A stretch of 64,000 nt of DNA from assembly GCA_900208305.1 (NCBI GenBank), contig OAPG01000005.1, positions 868,001 through 932,000 on the forward strand, in the 5' to 3' direction. A model generated the notes under the pieces. The model was given only the letters and a program-made list of their open reading frames with translations, was not told the DNA's origin and made no database searches. Source of the stretch: Melanopsichium pennsylvanicum. Its lineage: Eukaryota; Basidiomycota; Ustilaginomycetes; Ustilaginales. Both the position numbers and the translations under genes were made by a program. Position 1 is the stretch's first letter. Each line of letters begins with the position of its first letter. Shown here piece by piece: positions 38,154 to 50,500 of the stretch.

Positions 38154-39331
38154 ATGGAGTCCACCAAGGTCCCTGTCAAGCTCGCTCGTGTAAGCATCAC
38201 TCTCTACGACCCTATTCGACATGATCAGCAGAGGTATTCGACAACTCCCGAGCAGATTAGCATCTGAAGCAGGCCAAAGCATAACACAGTAGTACATTAT
38301 CACCGACAAATTCTGGACGAATGGTTTTCAGTGTACTCCGACCAAATTATGTTTATATACCATGATGCACCCATTGCACCCGACAATATCAGCACTCAGC
38401 CAACACCGCACGAGGGAAATATTGTTCGATCTGATGGGAGAGGCTATTGCAGAAGTTGTCAAAAATGTGACTGTCGCCTTACATGGATGAACCAGCCTGG
38501 TTGCAATGAATATCGTCGTGATATGCTACGACCACCGTCTCATCAGGAAAGAGTACACGCACCCGTCCAGTCACTTCGGTGGCTCCATCAAACCGCAAGT
38601 CGGGTGTAAGGATTGGAAAGGAAAGTCGCCAGTACAGTGAAGAACATTGGCGGACAAATTTCCATCGACATCTTGGCACTTGGCAGAAAAGGTTCCTTCA
38701 ACACATTCGCATTCCGCGATGCTCACGCCGTCACTTGTTGATATGCTAGCGGATCATTTGTTTTACAGTGTGAATCAGTTGTTGCAGCTTTTCTGCTATT
38801 GTTCGTTAGGGTGTAAGCGGGGACAAACGAAGAATGATTGCACACAACATCGACCCGAAGGAGCACTAGTATAATGCTTGATAATTCAGCCCTAGCGATT
38901 CTACGTTCAGCATATCTTGCCCGACTCTTCACCCAACGCTCTGGTTTCTTAACAAGTTTCAATCGCCGACCACGAATCACAGCATCTTACCGCTACACTG
39001 CTATACTGGGATGTTCTCCGGCCGCGAGATTTCGGCTCGGACTCGGATCTGCCTCTGTCATGTTGCGGCTCATTGCAACTCAGAGCAACAGTCATCGCTC
39101 ACACTCATATCTTCTTCTTTGTCCTCTCATGACACTTGTTTATCTCATAAAATTCAACAGGTTACTAAGGTCCTCGGCCGTACCGGCTCGCGCGGTGGTA
39201 TCATCCAGGTTCGCGTCGAGTTCATGGACGAGACTCGCCGATCCATCATCCGTAACGTCAAGGGTCCTGTCAAGGTCGATGACATTCTTGCTCTTCTCGA
39301 ATCCGAGCGTGAGGCCCGTCGTCTCCGATAA
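38154..39331 (+). CDS. RPS28: Cytosolic ribosomal protein eS28, two exons
   Basis: Exon 1 is 38154-38189 (12 codons, [12 protein letters not shown]), exon 2 39161-39331, giving 68 residues. The donor is GTAAGC and the acceptor ACAG. The product matches eS28 almost throughout ([31 protein letters not shown], ending [12 protein letters not shown]) and has the family's usual length. eS28 sits near the mRNA exit channel of the 40S subunit. The intron is 971 nt, ten times longer than the other introns in this window. The intron position just after the N-terminal segment is common in ribosomal protein genes. The CpG-depleted block ends about 390 bp upstream of the ATG. Confidence 0.96.
38190..39160 (+). 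other. 971-nt intron of RPS28
   Basis: Bounded by GTAAGC and TTCAACAG. CpG content is normal, unlike the upstream block. Short frames on both strands lack features. I looked for snoRNA boxes (RTGATGA and CTGA) and found only weak candidates (ATGATGC near 38360, CTGATG near 38431), not enough for a call. Confidence 0.8.
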
Positions 39332-39982
39332 TCGCGCGCCATTCTCAATGCCTTTGATGACTCTTCCCTTCCATTAGATTTCATTCTTTTCAAGTTTTCT
39401 TTTTCTTTCATTGGCATTTTAGGTCGGAACTCCACCTCAATGGCGATGTATACGAAGAGAGAAGGAAAGAAGGGTTGGGTTCATGAGCAGGCAATCGGGG
39501 GTGTTTGTCGATTTTTCGGTAGTGTCTCTCATTCATATTCTCCTTATCCCACTTCACCCAACCTCAGCATGAATCCAACTCACTCCTTGTTCAAAAAAGA
39601 AACATTCATCCCGTACCAAAAATCACCTCAAACTGGATTTGTGAAGCGGGAGGTGAAGTGGGATCGTGTACAATCAGCAAAACCTAAAGCATATTCCACA
39701 CACACACATTCATCATCATCGCACTGTTTACAACATGGCTGCAATCCCAAAAGCCCCTTACACATGTGACTGCATATGTCGGGGATCGACGCTTCTGATT
39801 TCCATTGGACCAAGCATTGCAAGCAGAACGTGTGAAAGATCTTAAGGGTTGTTGGTAAAGCCCACGAGGGGATGTCGAGATTGCATGTGAATACCACTGA
39901 CGAAACAATTGAGACAAAAAGTGCAGAGTCATGATCCGTGAAGGCGGGAGAGTTTTTATGTGAGTTGCAACGATGTATAGCT
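39332..39982. other. Convergent intergenic region
   Basis: 651 bp between the RPS28 and UPF0303 stops. It holds T/C-rich 3' UTR-like sequence and a short CA run near 39697-39708. No gene seen. Confidence 0.6.
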
Positions 39983-40483
39983 TTACTTTTGAATGAAGGA
40001 CGTCAAAGTATCGACGATCAGATTATGGTCTTGTTGTTGTGCCAAGCCGGATACGACAATAGCACCTACTGGACCAGCATGCATACCCTTGACTCGAATT
40101 GGGAAACCGCCGCCATGGGCTGCGTAATCAGGACCCAAGCCATCCAGGTCTTTACCTTTAAGCACTCGAGAGCGACCAACAAGATAGCTCGACTGACCAA
40201 AACGTTTGACCGTGTTTGCCTTTCTGCGAACCCAGTCCCAGTTATCGGGACCGAGTTTGGCCGGATTGCCAACGGCACATGAGAAGAGCGTATGACCAGA
40301 GAATAGAGAGATGGAAATCACAATTCCATCTTTGTTCGGATCGTATATTTGAAGAAACGTGTGCCGAAGAAGTAGACCAAGTTCGAAGGCGATGTCATTG
40401 TCCAATTGCGGGATGACTATGGATTCGTGCCCTTGTAGGAATTCTATGAGATCTTTCAATGCGGGATCTGCTTGCTGAGACAT
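39983..40483 (-). CDS. UPF0303 / GlcG-HbpS-like (DUF336) protein
   Basis: 166 residues, ATG at 40483, no intron. It matches the small single-domain UPF0303 family that includes yeast YBR137W. Visible signatures are DIAFELGLLLR, the WVRRKANTVKRFGQSS segment, HGGGFPIRV and GPVGAIVVSGL. The fold is an alpha/beta sandwich shared with haem-binding HbpS and GlcG and forms oligomers. The biological role in fungi is poorly known; the yeast protein has been linked to tail-anchored protein delivery. Length equals the family norm. Family assignment is good, function open. Confidence 0.85.
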   Translation of the reverse strand: MSQQADPALKDLIEFLQGHESIVIPQLDNDIAFELGLLLRHTFLQIYDPNKDGIVISISLFSGHTLFSCAVGNPAKLGPDNWDWVRRKANTVKRFGQSSYLVGRSRVLKGKDLDGLGPDYAAHGGGFPIRVKGMHAGPVGAIVVSGLAQQQDHNLIVDTLTSFIQK

Positions 40484-41230
40484 TTTGGTATGTACGCCAG
40501 ACTGGGGTGGGTGAATGACTTAAGGATAGATATGGTGTTAAGGTGGTGCCGGCTTGCACCACGAACAAGGACAAAGAACGAGAAGAATAAATGTGTGTCA
40601 TTTTGAATCTTAGTGGAGCGGCGACTAGAAATTCATCCCGATAAAGGGAGCCCGATATGGACCACAGCTACGACAAACAGTAAATTACAACTGTCACCCT
40701 GTTAAGGACGCAGGCGATCAAGCTTACATGCGTGACCAACCAGCCTGGAACTCGCGCGTCTTGGACGGGACATGGCGGCGATTGGTTGTCCGAGCCGGTA
40801 CAGTGTGCTTGTTTCTTGTACTGTACAGCACTGTGTAGCGTACATTTTGGAGGTTTTATCCTTCTCGCTCAAAGTATATTCTGAGAGCTCTCAAGAGGCT
40901 ACCCGAGGCGAATCTCAGTGTGGCTTTTGTTCCGCGGCCACTAAGCGCTTAACTAAAGTTGGTAGGTGTTCGGAAAATGGCAATAAATACTGTACTTGCA
41001 ACACCTCTAAATTACAAGCGCGAAGACTTAGATGACTTGCATGCTTCGGCCACTAAGTGATAAGCATCACTGAGCGTGGCAGCGAGGCAAGCTAGAACAA
41101 GCGCATAGTGAGTTTATGATCATCAAATGTTTCGGATGCGACACAGCGAGCAAGTAGAGGATGAGACAAGGTGTTAGTGGTCGAAGCAAGCGAGGTGATA
41201 GCATACACTACTTCTGTACTGCAGATTGTT

Positions 41231-41287
41231 AGTCAGTCAGTCAGTCAGTCAGTCAGTCAGTCAGTCAGTCAGTCAGTCAGTCAGTCA
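41231..41287. repeat. (AGTC)14 microsatellite
   Basis: Fourteen perfect tandem copies of AGTC plus one base, about 1.03 kb upstream of the Rac1 ATG. Confidence 0.97.
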
Positions 41288-41421
41288 ATTAGTCAGGGGA
41301 ATGGGCGGGCCAAAGGGGTCGCGCACTCGGTTGGCTCCTTAACTTTGATCAGATTCCCAATCAAAACCAATTTGTGTCAATTTCGATTCGAGCTGGAGGC
41401 GATAGATTCTTCAGCCCACAA

Positions 41422-41422
41422 G

Positions 41423-41454
<32 letters not shown>

Positions 41455-41459
41455 ACAAG
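41422..41459. repeat. (AGC/AAC)n trinucleotide run
   Basis: Eight AGC units followed by mixed AAC and AGC units, in the Rac1 upstream region. Probably non-coding. Confidence 0.9.
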
Positions 41460-42175
41460 CCGCCTTGACATTCTGTGTCTCCTGTCACTCGGAGACGCAA
41501 ACGCGCGCGCACGCTACGCACGAGCACACGCCCATTCGTTTGGGTCTCAGTTATGCGTACGGTTTGGCTTTGTGTCTGTCTCAACTCCATGGACGGCATA
41601 CTGAAGAAGCCTTTTCGACGCCTGCTCCTCTCCTTTTTCTTTTTCTTTTTCTTTTTTGTTTTGTTTTTGAGACTGCCTTGCGTAGCAGCACACTGTTGCC
41701 CCTTTCGAAACGCGCCTCTCAGACATACACTCTCTCCCTTACGCACTCTGTGCTCCGTTCCTCTCACACCCTGTCCGTCCCCCGCGTGCTGCCCACAGTC
41801 TGTCACTTTTTTCTTTGCGCCTTACCACCTTTTTCACTTCAACACCATCTTCCACCTGTCGTGCCTCTTTCCGCCTATATCACCTTTGATCGCGTGCGCA
41901 AACAATCACCTTTCCTCTTGTCCCTTTCTTTGCTCCCTATCATAAACCAGCACTGCCGTTTTCAAACATCCGTCCCCTCGCCTCCTTCATCTCGGATCTG
42001 CATCTCCTTTGGCTCCAATTTAGCATCCTGCTTTCTTCCTCTCGTTCACCTTATCTGTCTCAGTGCACACACGAACGCTGTTCACACCATTCTAATTCGA
42101 CCCAGCCGTCTTCAGAGCTCTTCGCTATCCGAAGTGCATTTCTTATCTTGTCCTTTCGCACAGCCATCGCTGTAG

Positions 42176-43009
<834 letters not shown>

Positions 43010-43840
43010 GGTTGGTCTACACGTGCAAATCATGGCGCAGAGCGAGATGGAGGATTCTGTATGTTGAACACAGCGTGTTTCCCAGGTAACACAATAGGGC
43101 ATGGCCGAGTCGAGTCGATGGCGAGTTGACACTTAGTGCAACTTGTCTCACTTGATCCTTCCACCCGTTGACACCCAAAATATCGTAATTTAACGTAGTC
43201 GCCGAATCATTCACATTCCATCGTTGATTCTCGGCATCACCTGCCCTCCTTCGTTCAGAGCTTGTACACAGTTCTTCCTCTCCCTAATTTCAATCGCTAT
43301 ACTAGAAACATTTCTCCTTACTATCTTTTCTTGCCCATCGTTGATCTTTTCGTACCTTTTTCATCCCTTTTTTACCCCTTCTTTTTTTTTTTTCTTTCTT
43401 TTTTTCACGCCTTGCCATATCGTACTAAAGATCGCGGGCTCAGTCTTCTTGGACCAAAATAAATAACTATCTTTCTGAAAAAGCGGATTTCCCAATTTGC
43501 CTTCTCAACATCTTGCCTTTCCCCCCTTTCCTCCGTTCATACTGACCCATGTAAGATCAATACTTTGAATTGGGCCGAGTTTGACATGCTCACAACGGCT
43601 TTGACTTGACCATTCAGTCCACTTGCCTCATCTGCACAACCTGGACACACAAACGCGCTTGGTTGTCCACGCATACACATACACACACTCTCTCTATCTC
43701 TCTCTCTCACCAAGCGACTTCTGGGAAATGAGCAAATGATCAGAACAAACTCTCTGTTTAGTCGCAAATGCTGAGACCTAAATTAAGATAATCCATACCC
43801 CATTAAAAATCATATCATACCCATGAGGTAATTTTACACC
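43010..43840. other. Convergent intergenic region
   Basis: 831 bp between the Rac1 stop and the UBE2O-like stop. It holds T-rich runs (43380-43410) and a TCTC run (about 43687-43709). No gene seen. Confidence 0.6.
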
Positions 43841-46645
43841 TTACTCGTTTTCCAACAACGCATGCAAGCCCTTAAGTGTACGACCCAACATTATAATCCC
43901 TCCTTTTGTCAACCCTGTCACCGCTTCCTCCCCATCAAACTTTACTTTCTTACCTTCCCCTCCCTCTCCCTCTCCCTCTCCCTCTCCCTCTCCCTCCCCT
44001 TCCTTGGCTCTAACCAAACTTTCCGCCCTCTCAATCACCTTTTTCAAATTACCACTCTTATAGTAAAACAAATCCACCTCATCCTCAAATCCCTCTGGTT
44101 TCTTCTCCAACGCCTTTTTAATAAACCCTCTCGAAAGGATATACGCCTTTTCATTGTACAATCTCGAATTCACCTTACTCTCCTCTTTCCCCTTCAACTT
44201 CTCATACGCTGGCTCCGTAAAATATGGCTCTCTTACCAACACCAACGCCTGAATTGAAACAAAAACTTGAAGTAACGAAGACTTGCTCGGAGTCCAATTC
44301 TCCTCCGCTACACCCGACCACGTACCTAACACACTCAAACACACTTTACCATCCTCGTACAGATTCGGCGAAACCCTTCCATGCCCATTCGTCCATGAAT
44401 GGAAATGCGCAATCGGCGGCTGGTTGGGAAAGTCTGCGGTGAGCTGGAAATCGATCAAAAACGGTGCGTTTTCGTATGGGGTTCCCTCGGAGCCGATAAT
44501 GAGGACGCGCACAAGATCACTGCGATCCTCGTACGCCCGCACAAGGATTGTCTCGGGTAGCGAAGTTTGCAGCACCTTCATCTCCTTCTGTAGACGCTTG
44601 AAGAATGCTGCGGGCGGCTGAGTCAGGAGTGGCTTGTTGTGGAAGTAGTGCGAGGTAGGCGCACTTTCGAGAACAGTGAACTGGTTCCATTCGGATGAGG
44701 TCGAGGCGGCGGCCAATTCGGTCGGTATAGATGGCTCCGAAGTAGATGCAACGGCGGCCAAGGCCTCTGGAGCGGCTTCCTTCGAGGTGGTCGCAGTTGT
44801 GCTCTGAAGTGATTCAGATACTGCCGCCGATGAGGCATCTGATGGTGCTGTTGGAGCGCCAATCTCGGCGACTTCTGGCTCGGGCTCGTCAACATAAATC
44901 TCAGCCACCTCTGGTGCAGCACCGGCATCCGACACATCCTCCCAATCGTCCCTGCCTCCAATAACCACTTCACCGTTGTCGTCCATCCACATGGCATCCT
45001 CGTCATCCAGCTCCGAATTATAATCGTCATCGTACATAACCTCATCATCTGGATTCATGTCCCACGGATCGTTTTCGTCCATGATCGCATGCTCGTGCAT
45101 ACCAAAGTTTGAGTCAGACAGAATCTGCAGCTTGTCGAGCTTCTCAATCAGCGTTCTGCCCGAAGGCAGGCGTATACGGCAACTACCATCGAGGAGAAGC
45201 TCTTCGACAGTGCCGTACCAGTCGATTTCGGTGGCTTTAGCAGCTGATCTTGCTTCTTTAACCTCGGGGAATTGATAGGTGGCGATGACCATCTCGGTAT
45301 TCATCAGGGCGGTGTGCATGTCGTGATCATCGTAATCGCGTCGCGGATCGCCGACAGTAGTCAGGAATGGACCGGCCCAACCTGTAGGCCGTTCTGCAAT
45401 CATGACCGAATCGCCGCGGTGCAAACTAAAGACGCTGTGGTCCGCGCCTTGGACATCGATCTCGAGCGATGGCACAAGCTCCACCTCTGCGGGCTCGGAC
45501 AAAGGTACGCGCAGCTCAGCGGTGCGCTCGGCTGGGTCCATGCTTTGAACGACACGAGGAACGCTGCCGTGTTCGTCGGACTTCCAGTAGACCCAGTCGC
45601 CGGGCCAAGACTCGTGCTCGTCGAGGTTGGTATGCGGCACCATGTCACAAGCCCATTCTTTAGTGCGGGTGCCGTTTTGCCAAAGCACGTCAAGTACGGT
45701 CTTGGTACCAACGCAAAGCATGACGTCGACAGGGATGCGCTCGCGCCCGTGGTAGGTGACCTTTGCTCCGTGCTTGTCCTTGAACTCTCTGGTCTTGAAG
45801 ACAAGTCGATCTCCAATTTCGTGATTACGCTCCGAAAAAGCCTTGACCAGGGTGAGCTTGCTGTAGTCCGTCCAGATGGCGGGCGGCTTGGGTCGCTTGG
45901 CCTGCTCCTCGAGGGAGAGCTTTTGGTTGATGGCGAGCCAGTTGATGTACAGGACGGTCTGCTTGATCTCTACGATGGAGGCTTCGCGAATCCCGAGCTG
46001 GACCATCTGGATGCCAATCTCGTTCTCGCCCATTTGTTCTTTGGGGATCTGGCCGAGCAAGAGGCGGCCGCCCATCTCGACGACCTTGACAAGTCTGTCG
46101 TTGTCCGGGTTTCCAACCAAGGCCTCTTCAACGATGCCATCGATCTCGCCAACCCAGTCGTCGCTGATGACGAGATCGCCGTGGTTGAGGTAGTTGCCCT
46201 TGACAACATCGTCTGCTGGGACAGGATGATCGATCTCTTCTTTGCTGAAGAGGTGCTGGAGCTTGAGGGTGTTGCTGGAGCCTGTGACGACGCCTGAGGC
46301 GGCATCTCCGAGAGATCGTTTGCAGGTGGAGCCGACGGAGAAGACGCGATCGATAAGATCGAGCTTGATTGAGGAGACGATTTCCCTCTCTCCGCAAGGG
46401 TACCAGAGCACACCATATTCGCTCTCCTTGAGCTGACGATCTAAACCTGTCTTAGCAAAGGTGCTGGCGTCGGCGTCAATCTCATCGTGGTAGCATCTAG
46501 AGACCATCCCGACCTTGTGGTCGTCATCCTTGCCCTCTCTACGCTGGACCACATCCGCTCGGTAGAGCCGAGGCGGGGCTATGGTGGCCATTTTGTATCT
46601 TGTTGTTATCGCTGGACCTTCGAGTTCACACGGATGCGCGGACAT
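43841..46645 (-). CDS. UBE2O-type large E2 ubiquitin-conjugating enzyme
   Basis: 934 residues from the ATG at 46645. A second ATG at 46591 (MATIAPPRLYR) has the better start context (AAAATGG) and would give 916. The N-terminal two-thirds hold SH3-like/tudor-like beta modules (GDLVISDDWVGEIDG, GDSVMIAERP) and an acidic stretch. The UBC fold covers about residues 680-825, with the active-site Cys769 in GKVCLSVLGTW followed by SLLQVFVSIQ, the hallmark of UBE2O/UBC23-like E2/E3 hybrids. These enzymes ubiquitinate basic substrates such as unassembled ribosomal proteins. A Gly-Glu repeat encoded by a hexamer run lies near the C-terminus. The gene diverges from RAV1. Confidence 0.92.
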   Translation of the reverse strand: MSAHPCELEGPAITTRYKMATIAPPRLYRADVVQRREGKDDDHKVGMVSRCYHDEIDADASTFAKTGLDRQLKESEYGVLWYPCGEREIVSSIKLDLIDRVFSVGSTCKRSLGDAASGVVTGSSNTLKLQHLFSKEEIDHPVPADDVVKGNYLNHGDLVISDDWVGEIDGIVEEALVGNPDNDRLVKVVEMGGRLLLGQIPKEQMGENEIGIQMVQLGIREASIVEIKQTVLYINWLAINQKLSLEEQAKRPKPPAIWTDYSKLTLVKAFSERNHEIGDRLVFKTREFKDKHGAKVTYHGRERIPVDVMLCVGTKTVLDVLWQNGTRTKEWACDMVPHTNLDEHESWPGDWVYWKSDEHGSVPRVVQSMDPAERTAELRVPLSEPAEVELVPSLEIDVQGADHSVFSLHRGDSVMIAERPTGWAGPFLTTVGDPRRDYDDHDMHTALMNTEMVIATYQFPEVKEARSAAKATEIDWYGTVEELLLDGSCRIRLPSGRTLIEKLDKLQILSDSNFGMHEHAIMDENDPWDMNPDDEVMYDDDYNSELDDEDAMWMDDNGEVVIGGRDDWEDVSDAGAAPEVAEIYVDEPEPEVAEIGAPTAPSDASSAAVSESLQSTTATTSKEAAPEALAAVASTSEPSIPTELAAASTSSEWNQFTVLESAPTSHYFHNKPLLTQPPAAFFKRLQKEMKVLQTSLPETILVRAYEDRSDLVRVLIIGSEGTPYENAPFLIDFQLTADFPNQPPIAHFHSWTNGHGRVSPNLYEDGKVCLSVLGTWSGVAEENWTPSKSSLLQVFVSIQALVLVREPYFTEPAYEKLKGKEESKVNSRLYNEKAYILSRGFIKKALEKKPEGFEDEVDLFYYKSGNLKKVIERAESLVRAKEGEGEGEGEGEGEGGEGKKVKFDGEEAVTGLTKGGIIMLGRTLKGLHALLENE
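43957..44000 (-). repeat. In-frame GGAGAG hexamer run encoding Gly-Glu repeats
   Basis: About six tandem hexamers (CTCCCT on the plus strand), encoding seven Gly-Glu pairs near the C-terminus of the UBE2O-like protein. Likely length-polymorphic, without frame change. Confidence 0.9.
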
Positions 46646-47547
46646 GAAAAACAGGTGAGCTGAGACGAGACGGACAGCACCAACAGTGGAAGATGCTGTG
46701 AGTCTCAGGAGAGGAAGAAAAGCGTCGGCGAGCTTATTTTGACTAAGCCATCGACTCTTGGCTGTATTGGGGACAAAGGGAAATGAAATCGGACTTCCTC
46801 ACCAAAAAGCCCATCTCTTTTCCGCCAGAGCGACGTGAAATGAAATGCTGCGCAGCTGCTCTTCAGCAGAAGTGAGACGAGAGACGAGAGACGATTGCAA
46901 TTGCCTGGGGCTTGTGCAGCTGAAGTGCCGGTGGGGAAGCGTATGTCGTGATCAACGAAAGGAAGCCCTTTGTATGCGACGCTATCAGAAGGTGTAAACA
47001 CAAAGAAAGCCAGTCATATCGGGGGAAAGTGCTCAGTGGCGCTCTGTGAGAACATACGCGTTGAAGCTCAACTATTAAATAATTAAGGCTGCAAAATATC
47101 CGAACCCAGATTGAAATAAGCTTGTGGCACATCCTTGACAGCTCTTTTTCAGCGAACTGTCAGAACACACAACTTAACAATCATTGTCTTTTCGAAAAAT
47201 CACATAGCTCGCACGGTTCCCACATCAACCAACACCTGCAATATTACAGCTGATCCGAACAATTTGCTCTGCTTTGGCCAAATCTTCTGTACATGTACAG
47301 TAAATATCAATAAAGTACGATGCACACGACCTTAGGCTGACTCCACATGGAGTGACCAAACAGTTGCCTCTCGGAAAACAAACCACTTTGTTCCGAATTC
47401 TCACTCTCTTCATCCGACTTGCACATTGCACTAACGGCTTGTCCAGCTCCATTTCCGCGGTGCTCATGGATACCGATTCTGTTCTATCGGCCTCAGCGAT
47501 GAAGTAATTTCTTTCAATCGCTTGAATTGCATTCCTGGGCGGAGAAA
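46646..47547. other. Divergent intergenic region, UBE2O-like and RAV1 promoters
   Basis: 902 bp. A palindromic stretch TGTACATGTACAGTAAAT lies at about 47288-47305. No credible gene. Confidence 0.6.
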
Positions 47548-50500
47548 ATGCTCTCCTACGCTGGACGATCAGCAGTCATGTCGCCTACAGAGCCACTGGC
47601 AGTGTTTCCGAGGTCGTCACAGGTCATCCTCGGCACCACTATCCACCATGACGCCGATCCAGAAGGCTTTATTTCAGCCAAAATACGGCAGCGGCCACTT
47701 CGAAACAATGTCACCTATCTTGCAGGCAGGAAGGCAAGAGACAGTCTCATCGTTCAGGCGAGCTTCGACCAATTGTGTATCCTCTCTCGTGATCAGCGTT
47801 TCGACCAAGCTCTACCGTTCTGGGACGCTTTCTCTGGATCGCAGAACGCGGATCAATGTGTCACCTGCACCGCAGTCGGTCTCAACGCAGACCTTGACCA
47901 GATCCTCCTGGCAGCGGCTATGGATCATCGCATTGCCGTGTGGTACGCTACCGCATCTTCTTCCACTCGGTCGCGCAAATGGAAGGTGCATTCCACTCTG
48001 ACAATCAAGGACGGTGTCATCACGACACTGGACATTGTCAACGGCCAGCTCTTGACCGGAACCACCACTAGTCTCTCGCTGTGGAGGCTTGACTCTTCCG
48101 ACATCCCTATCTGGAAGCGTTTCTGGACCAAGAATGTACCTGCGCCTATCGACATCGCCAAGCTCTCACCCGACGCTACCAACATCGCAGCCATCGCCGA
48201 GGGCGGTCAGAACATCCTTCTCTGGCAGTATCAACCGAAAGCAAGCAAACCGCCAATTCTTCAGCAGCGCCTGTATCATGCACGTGCCGTCACAGATTTC
48301 TTCTGGAGACAGCCGCCAGAGAAGAACAGTCAAGGCGATGTTCTGATCTCGTATGCATCAGACGGCGTGGCTCGCATCTGGGCCCCTGTCATCGATGAGC
48401 CAACACAGCTTCGTCTTTGCTGTAGCGTCGAGAACCCGCGCTCGGCTGCCGGACCTTCTTCTGCCGCTGATACTCTCATCCCCGCCGCTTACTATCTGGA
48501 CCCCCACATCCTATGCGCAGCTCTACGTATGAACGTCAGCATCCTGCACAGAGAGATCCAGATGGCAGAGTTGGGGGTTGGAAGCTCTGCTGAGCTAGAC
48601 GCGCATACGCTAGAGATGGAAATGGATTTAAAGCGAACTAGATTACGGCGCCTCGAGCAGCTCGCCAACGAGACTCCAGACATGTTTGTCTCCTTCGACG
48701 CGGGCGGCTTCGATACCCTCACAGCCGTTGCCAATATCGACCGACGACCGCCGACTCTACTGCAGGCACTGACTGTGCTGCGTATACCGTTCGCTCTGCC
48801 AGAAGAAGCAGATGCCATCAGCGCAGTCAATGCATTACCACTCCACGTTGCTTCGGACTCACTCAGTACAGCACCAATGCTGACGTTACACTTGCAGTTC
48901 AAAAGCGGCAGCTCCACAACCTACGCGATCAACCCTGCAACATTCTTTGATGGCAGAGGTTTGGGCATCGACGCGGACACATGCCATCCTTGTGGACCGC
49001 CGCCTTTGACCGAAGCGCCCGCAGGGCGCATTCGCAGACACACAGGGCGAGTTGAGTCCCTGCAGAGGTCAGGAGATGGAAAGGTGCTAGTGAGCTCTTC
49101 AGCTAGAGAGACCGTCGTCTGGACTTCGAAAAGTCAACTGCATGGCAAAGAGATGTTGCGGTCCGCCAAACTTGCGACACTCTCATGGGATGGCGCCCTC
49201 ACGGCAAGTCTGTACAGCGGTGAAGCTGGCGAGCTTCGCAGAGCTGCAGACGGAGCTACTACCCGGTTTGATTGCGAAGGTGATGCCGTTCATGTCGCAC
49301 TGACTTTGTTGAACGGACTCGACATTCTGATAGTCGTCACCAGCTCCGGTGTAGTGCACTCGTGGGCGGTCCATGCAAAACAAGACCTGAGCCTATCGCC
49401 ACGGTCAACGAAGCAATTGTGGACGGAGGGTCAGACGGATCATCGCCTCTCAACAGCGCACTCGATATCAGGCTCGTCGGGTCAGCCGGGCAACGACCTC
49501 GCTCTCGTCACAACTGATGCATCTGATCAGGTTGTAGTCGGAGCAGTTACCGTTCAGTCTTCAGGCGAACTTCGATGGAGTCTCGCAGCCTCTTTTCGCG
49601 ACCTCTCGGGCTCGCCGCATGTGGCACGTATCAATGTCAACGGCCTTGTTGCGGTTATTTACCGCTGTGATCAAGGCAAGCAGACACTGGTCATATACAA
49701 TTCCAAGACCACCTCCTTCACTTCTGGCGAGGAGTACCGGCAAGTAGTGGAATCAAAAGATCAGATCCTCGCACTTGATTGGTCACCGTCACCACTTTCG
49801 TGCAATGCGCTGTCCCTCGTGTTCCAGCACCATGTGGACATCATCGCTCCTGGCCGCTTCTCATCTAACGAGAACACTGACGGTAACGCCAGGCCAAGGT
49901 GGGAGCATTTGGTCCGTCTCGATCTGCGTAGCTGCACTCCAAGTTCGATCCGCGCTGCCTGTTGGCTTGGCGCTGAGCAAGTTGTGATTTCTTCGGGCTC
50001 GGTGTTGTTCGTCTACGGTCCATGGGTGCGATCTAGCTTTCGGAACGCGACGAAGCCTCGAGATACACATCTGTCAGAGCTCATCGCTGAAGTGGGTGGG
50101 CCTGTGGTGCAGTATCATCCGGCGTTCCTACTTCAATGTGCCATTTGGCGCAAAATTGGCTTAGCGAAGGCGATCATCAGCAACCTCGAGAAGGCTGCTC
50201 TGGCTTGTGATGCAAACGACGTTGCCGAAACGTGGATGTACGAGGAGATCCCGCTGAATATTGTACTCCAGGAAGATGTCTTGGACAACGTCGGACCGGG
50301 GCCGATGGTGCCGCGTCAGGGTACTGCTCGCCGTAGCATTTTCGACGAGCCAGGGAACTCAGATGACGAAGAAGACAAAGAACCTTTTCCAAGCGAACGA
50401 ATTGATAAGCTTGCCCACCGCTTGCAAGACATTCATCCTCCACACCTTTCACTCGCCGATCTTCGCGTGCTGATCAGCCTGATCAAGACCATTGGCGAAG

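Noticed and set aside
38350..38440. Possible C/D box snoRNA in the RPS28 intron
   Set aside because: ATGATGC and CTGATG only loosely fit the boxes and no terminal stem pairs around them.
41171..42175. 334-codon plus-strand open frame upstream of Rac1
   Set aside because: It starts with GTG and is a translation of an AGTC tetranucleotide run, a CAG run and pyrimidine-rich DNA (Ser-Gln-Ser-Val, poly-Gln, then Leu/Ser/Phe-rich). No domain; best explained as leader DNA.
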